Part shown: positions 15,387 through 18,896 of the stretch, one piece after another
Layout: each line of letters begins with the position of its first letter
Position numbering within the stretch: the stretch's first letter is position 1
Origin: Actinomycetota bacterium
GTDB taxonomy: Bacteria; Actinomycetota; Acidimicrobiia; Acidimicrobiales; Aldehydirespiratoraceae
Assembly (NCBI GenBank): GCA_012271125.1
Contig: JAAXHB010000019.1
Span: 1-18,896, forward strand
Direction: 5' to 3'
DNA: 18,896 bases
Notes under the pieces: generated by a model
The model's database searches: none
Seen by the model: only the letters and a program-made list of their open reading frames with translations
What the model was told of the DNA's origin: nothing
Program-made: the position numbers and the translations under genes

Positions 15387-16688
15387 TCAGCGTCGCAACC
15401 AGTTCTTGGACAGCTGATGTTCGCCGATGCGCTTGGCGATGGTCTCACAGGAATCGCTGTAGAAGGTTCCGTCGGCGGATAAGTCGTAGCCGGTGGCGTC
15501 AGACACCATCTTTTTAATGTCGTTGAAATCTTTGCCCGTGGTGCGGGTGAGGTCTTGTTCGAACTTGGCAGCGTCGACCCCGGCACGTTCAGCGATCCAT
15601 TTGATGGTTGTTTCACAATGCATCGAGGTGGATGCCTTGTCGACAGCTGTTTGAGCAGTCCAGTTATGAGCGGTGCCTTTAGCCAGGGTTTTGCCGGTTT
15701 GTTTCGCCGCGGCGCTCATGCCAGCATCTTTGATGTTGCGAGCAGCGGTCTTGGCGACCGTTATGCCGGCTTTGATGCCTGAGCCAGACAGACCAGGCAG
15801 CGGCACAAGGCCTAGGGCATATATAGATGCAGCACCCCAGTCTCCGTGCAGGACGTGGTAGAGGCTGCGGGCACCATCGACAATGTCACCGATAAGAGGA
15901 ATCAAGCTGATGCCGTTAAGCAGCGTGCCGAGCTTGATGAAATCCGTTGAGGAGTGGTAGGCACCGTCGTCGAGAACCCTTTGAATGGCTGCTTGGGTTG
16001 TCTCGTCGAGGTCGTAATCGGCTAGGAACGCCTCAAAGTCTCGGCGGCTGAGTCGGCCGTCGGGAGTGCCGCCTCGTGCGGCGGTGTCGATGGTTTGGGC
16101 GTGGGGTATCAGGGTCGCCCAGGCTTCGGCATGATCCATGAAGGCGTCGATGTCGGCAAGGGACATGTGCCCGTCTTGGCGTTTCGGGTTGTGGTCGAGG
16201 TTGGCGCCGTAGGGCTGTGTTATGTAGTCGTGGTTGTGGGCGGCGGTTTCAACATGGTTGAAGAAGTCGGGGTGCTCAAGAAGCCAGTTGGCGGCATCGG
16301 CGATGCTGCCGTCGAGCTGGTGACGTGCCCATTGGAGGTCACGGGGTGAGAGGATGCCATCGCCACGTTCGTGGACTCCACGGGATTCGATCAGCGTGAA
16401 GTGTGAGCGGATTTGTTCTAGGGCGGCAAAGCCGGCGTTCATGTCGGCACCGCCGGCGGCGACCATGCGCAAGCGGATGTGTAGGTCTTCGGCTCGGTCA
16501 CGCAGGTCAGAGGCGATTCGTCGGACGCCTGCGGCGACGTCTGGGGTTTGGGTGCCGAGGAGGTCGCTGGCTTGGCTGAGCGGGTCAAATAGGGAGATGG
16601 CGTCGAAGTCGAGCTCGTCGGCAGCGGTGGACATATGGTGGTGCAGCTCGGTGGCGCGGTCGGTGTCGAGCAGGAGAATGTCGGTCAC
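15387..16688 (-). CDS. Polymorphic-toxin-like protein with EF-hand-like repeats and a pretoxin hydrophobic segment
   Basis: 433 residues, GTG start at 16688. Residues 1-105 are helical, WXG100-like in length and character (inference). Three DGxLS-type acidic loops follow: DGILSPRDLQW at 110-120, DGHMSLADIDAF at 172-183 and DGRLSRRDFEAF at 210-221, similar to EF-hand calcium loops. Residues 253-310 hold the hydrophobic, Gly-rich segment ISLIPLIGDIVDGARSLYH...GDWGAASIYALGLVPLPG that precedes toxin domains in many polymorphic toxins. The C-terminal stretch of about 90 residues (two cysteines, Cys358 and Cys414) is not a domain I know and may be the toxin. No signal peptide is visible. No immunity gene is seen downstream: only 50 bp separate it from the convergent polymerase gene. 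It may instead be a secreted structural or regulatory protein. Confidence 0.65.
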   Translation of the reverse strand: MTDILLLDTDRATELHHHMSTAADELDFDAISLFDPLSQASDLLGTQTPDVAAGVRRIASDLRDRAEDLHIRLRMVAAGGADMNAGFAALEQIRSHFTLIESRGVHERGDGILSPRDLQWARHQLDGSIADAANWLLEHPDFFNHVETAAHNHDYITQPYGANLDHNPKRQDGHMSLADIDAFMDHAEAWATLIPHAQTIDTAARGGTPDGRLSRRDFEAFLADYDLDETTQAAIQRVLDDGAYHSSTDFIKLGTLLNGISLIPLIGDIVDGARSLYHVLHGDWGAASIYALGLVPLPGLSGSGIKAGITVAKTAARNIKDAGMSAAAKQTGKTLAKGTAHNWTAQTAVDKASTSMHCETTIKWIAERAGVDAAKFEQDLTRTTGKDFNDIKKMVSDATGYDLSADGTFYSDSCETIAKRIGEHQLSKNWLRR

Positions 16689-16696
16689 AAGCTGAA

Positions 16697-16741
16697 ATAT
16701 AATGAGAGTGGCTAAGACGTGTCAAATCGTAGGTCAAATCG
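16697..16741 (-). promoter_or_regulatory. Strong promoter of the toxin-like gene, leaderless, overlapped by a 9-bp direct repeat
   Basis: On the minus strand TTGACA (16725-16720), 17 bp, then TTATAT (16702-16697). A start about 7 nt downstream falls at 16690-16688, on the GTG itself, predicting a leaderless mRNA. The -35 box lies in one of two CGATTTGAC direct repeats (16729-16721 and 16741-16733, 12 bp apart), a likely operator. Confidence 0.65.
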
Positions 16742-16818
16742 GAGATTGTGGGGGTGATGCTGGAGGCGAGGTGTTAGTGGTTGGGCAAGGCGAGAAAAGG
16801 GCTGCGTAGGCTGAGGCA

Positions 16819-17994
16819 GTGAGCGGCGGCGCGAATCAGTATCTAGTTGATCCGTTGCAGCGTTTTGGGACGACGGTTTTTGCGCAGATGTCGGCTTTGG
16901 CAATCAAAACGCAAAGCATCAACCTTGGTCAAGGCTTTCCTGACACTGACGGGCCCAGCGAAGTGCTAGAGGCTGCAGTGTCCGCCATTCATAGTGGCAA
17001 ATACAACCAGTATCCGCCCGGGATTGGCCATCCTGAACTGCGTCACGCCGTTGCCGAGCATCAAAAACGCTTCTGGGGGCTGGATTTTGACCCGGATGCT
17101 GAGGTTTTGATCACTGCCGGCGCAACTGAGGCGTTAACCGCAGCGATTTTGGCGCTGGTGGGACCTGATGATGAAGTAGTGACCTTCGAGCCTTACTACG
17201 ACTCCTATGCGGCTGCCATTGCCATGACTCCGGGACGACGCAAGGTGGTGACGCTTCGCGCGCCGGATTACAGCTTTGATCCAGCGGAGCTAGCAGCGGC
17301 TTTCGGGGAGCGCACGAAAGTGTTGTTGTTTAACTCGCCGCACAATCCGACAGGCAAGGTGTTCGCCCAGGCTGAAATTGAACTGATTGCCAAGTTGTGC
17401 GTGGAGCACGATGTGATTGCCGTGACCGATGAGGTGTATGAGCATCTGGTGTTTGATGACAATGTTCATCTGCCGCTGGCTTTGCAGCCGGGGATGGCAG
17501 AGCGGACGGTGACGATTTCCTCTGGTGGCAAGACGCTGTCGGTGACGGGCTGGAAGATCGGCTGGGCGTGCGCTAAGCCGGAGCTGTTGAAGGCGGTACA
17601 AACGGCTAAGCAGTATTTGACATTTGTGAGCGGTGGGCCGTTTCAGCCGGCGGTGGCTTTGGGGCTGGGGTTGGGTGATGACTTTTTTGCGGGTTTGGCA
17701 GCTGATTTACAAGCCAAGCGTGACAAGCTTTGTGAGGAGTTGACTGCGGCGGGTTTTGAGGTGAACGTGCCTCAGGGGACGTATTTTGTGACGGCTGATA
17801 TTCGTCCGCTGGGTTTTGATGACGGGATTGAGTTTTGTCTAGGTTTGCCGCAGCGTTGCGGAGTGGTGGCGGTGCCGTGTCAGGTGTTCTACGACAACCC
17901 TGAGGCAGGGGCGCATATGGTGCGCTTCGCAGCGTGTAAACAAGATGACGTGTTGGACGAAGCTATGCGCCGGTTGGCAGCGTTGAAAAGCTGA
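16819..17994 (+). CDS. PLP-dependent class I aminotransferase (DapC/YbdL/glutamine-transaminase-like)
   Basis: 391 residues, GTG start. Fold type I aminotransferase: LGQGFPDTDGP at 36-46, YPPGIGHPELR, GATEAL, NSPHNPTGK at 172-180, TDEVYEHLVFD at 203-213 (Asp204), the PLP lysine Lys238 in SSGGKTLSVTGWKIGW, and the carboxylate-binding Arg369 in HMVRF. The pattern is close to what I recall of the mycobacterial enzyme annotated as N-succinyldiaminopimelate aminotransferase DapC and of YbdL/kynurenine-aminotransferase relatives that use glutamine. The nitrilase gene 7 bp downstream, an omega-amidase by motif, argues for a glutamine-using transaminase whose alpha-ketoglutaramate by-product is then hydrolysed, for example in methionine salvage. 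Both activities may coexist. Divergent from the toxin-like gene across 130 bp. Confidence 0.88.
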   Translation: MSGGANQYLVDPLQRFGTTVFAQMSALAIKTQSINLGQGFPDTDGPSEVLEAAVSAIHSGKYNQYPPGIGHPELRHAVAEHQKRFWGLDFDPDAEVLITAGATEALTAAILALVGPDDEVVTFEPYYDSYAAAIAMTPGRRKVVTLRAPDYSFDPAELAAAFGERTKVLLFNSPHNPTGKVFAQAEIELIAKLCVEHDVIAVTDEVYEHLVFDDNVHLPLALQPGMAERTVTISSGGKTLSVTGWKIGWACAKPELLKAVQTAKQYLTFVSGGPFQPAVALGLGLGDDFFAGLAADLQAKRDKLCEELTAAGFEVNVPQGTYFVTADIRPLGFDDGIEFCLGLPQRCGVVAVPCQVFYDNPEAGAHMVRFAACKQDDVLDEAMRRLAALKS

Positions 17995-18001
17995 GTTTGC
18001 A

Positions 18002-18772
18002 ATGTTGAAAGTTGCTGCGGTTCAACATGACATTGTCTGGGAAGACCCAGCGGCGAACATCGCCAACTATGCCGCAGACGTTGCGAGCGCCGCGAGCCAA
18101 GGTGCGCAGCTGGTGGTGTTTTCCGAAATGTTCACGACCGGGTTTTCATTAGCGGCGGGACGTTTAGCCGAAGAACCTGATGGACCGACCACGACGTTCT
18201 TGTGCGAAAGCGCGCAGGAGCATTCGATTTGGACTGGCGGGTCGGTGCCGGAGAACACTGCCGGCTATGAGCATCCAACCAATCGTTTCGTGCTGGCAGG
18301 CCCGAATGGTGAGCTACATCGCTATTCCAAGATTCATCCGTTTTCCTACGCAGACGAGCACCTTCGTTACAGTGCCGGCAGCGAAGTTCTGACCGTTGCC
18401 GTGAACGGGGTGCGGGTCACGCCTCTGGTTTGTTATGACCTGCGCTTTGCCAATGCGTTCTGGGGGGTGGCGGAGCGCACGGATTGCTATGTAGTTGTGG
18501 CGAACTGGCCGGCGTCACGACGCCAGCATTGGCTCTCTCTGCTACGAGCTAGGGCGATTGAAAATCAGGCATATGTTGTAGGTGTCAATCGTGTCGGAAC
18601 CGACGGCAACGGCTTGGACTATTCCGGCGACTCTGTGATCTATGACCCCTTCGGCACCGAAATCGCTACCGCCAAAGACGACCCTGAAACCCTGCTCGCC
18701 AACATCGACCCTGCCGAAGTAGCCCGCGTTCGAGCCGAGTTTCCGTTCCTAGCTGACCGCCGCCAGCTCTAA
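18002..18772 (+). CDS. Carbon-nitrogen hydrolase, nitrilase family (YafV/omega-amidase-like)
   Basis: 256 residues, the size of small nitrilase-superfamily amidases. The catalytic triad is visible: Glu42 in FSEMFTTGF, Lys110 in YSKIHPF and Cys144 in LVCYDLRF. FSEMFTTGF and the VANWPASRRQHWLSLLRARAIENQAYVVGVNRVG run fit the omega-amidase branch (YafV/Nit2), which hydrolyses alpha-ketoglutaramate or alpha-ketosuccinamate to the keto acid and ammonia. It lies 7 bp after the aminotransferase, so the two form a short operon, and together they would make glutamine transamination effectively irreversible. The start is ATG 18002 with only a weak ribosome site, consistent with coupled translation. A hairpin follows the stop directly. 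Confidence 0.88.
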   Translation: MLKVAAVQHDIVWEDPAANIANYAADVASAASQGAQLVVFSEMFTTGFSLAAGRLAEEPDGPTTTFLCESAQEHSIWTGGSVPENTAGYEHPTNRFVLAGPNGELHRYSKIHPFSYADEHLRYSAGSEVLTVAVNGVRVTPLVCYDLRFANAFWGVAERTDCYVVVANWPASRRQHWLSLLRARAIENQAYVVGVNRVGTDGNGLDYSGDSVIYDPFGTEIATAKDDPETLLANIDPAEVARVRAEFPFLADRRQL

Positions 18773-18824
18773 CTTTGCGTTCCTAAAGCGCACCGTCACC
18801 TAACGGTTACGGGAACGCACAAAG
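18773..18824 (+). terminator. Long imperfect hairpin right after the nitrilase gene
   Basis: CTTTGCGTTCC (18773-18783) pairs with GGAACGCACAAAG (18812-18824) apart from a 2-nt CA bulge. An inner stem ACCGT/ACGGT (18792-18796, 18803-18807) lies within. No U-run follows, so it is not a classical intrinsic terminator; it may stop or stabilise the operon transcript. The remaining 72 bases show nothing I can name. Confidence 0.5.
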
Positions 18825-18896
18825 CGGGAAAGCAAGTGGGTAGTTGGGCTGGCAGGGTTGAATGCGCGCAACAGCGTGGAGCGTGAGCACATTCAA

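Noticed and set aside
15348..15389. Inverted repeat TGATGCTT / AAGCACATCA between the polymerase and toxin-like genes as a bidirectional terminator
   Set aside because: Only 8 pairs with a 2-nt bulge, a loop of 24 nt, overlap with the toxin-like stop codon and no U-run; too weak to list.
15344..15616. A 90-codon minus-strand frame as an immunity gene for the toxin-like protein
   Set aside because: It lies almost wholly inside the toxin-like coding region in another frame and is Pro/Ser/Thr-rich with no ribosome site. It is a shadow frame.

Overview
The window looks like chromosomal DNA of an actinomycete, possibly Acidimicrobiia-like (inference). The reasons are an F420-type luciferase-like oxidoreductase, a stand-alone LigD-type polymerase domain, a mycobacterial-style class I aminotransferase, GTG/TTG starts, and at least one gene whose promoter predicts a leaderless mRNA. 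No tRNA, rRNA, CRISPR array, transposase or integrase was seen.

Layout. (1) 1-761: 3' part of a TesB-like acyl-CoA thioesterase, cut by the window edge. (2) 758-9645: an accessory island read entirely on the minus strand. In transcription order it holds RelA/SpoT-like synthetase B, small partner B, a type III-like restriction subunit (Res), a beta-class DNA methyltransferase (Mod), RelA/SpoT-like synthetase A and small partner A. The two synthetase/partner pairs are diverged paralogues that bracket the restriction-modification genes. A similar 24-bp element lies at the start of both synthetase genes. (3) 9690-15336: housekeeping-type genes on the plus strand (LLM oxidoreductase, aroK, aroQ, LigD-like polymerase), interrupted by two tandem paralogous Bcr/CflA-type MFS exporters on the minus strand. 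(4) 15387-16688: a minus-strand polymorphic-toxin-like protein with a strong predicted promoter. (5) 16819-18772: an aminotransferase followed 7 bp later by an omega-amidase-like nitrilase, then a large hairpin.

Most notable is the island. The res reading frame is broken at a run of ten G on the plus strand (ten C in the coding strand) at 5749-5758. Everything upstream encodes a complete-looking SF2 helicase. Everything downstream, in another frame, encodes the PD-(D/E)xK nuclease. A tract of 8 or 11 would join them. This looks like a phase-variable ON/OFF switch that would remove only the nuclease while leaving methylation constant, although a homopolymer sequencing error or a fixed mutation is also possible. 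Together with two alarmone-synthetase-like proteins that keep their catalytic residues, each paired with a member of an unrecognised small-protein family, the region is a candidate composite defence module (restriction plus a toxSAS-like arm). The functional link is inference.
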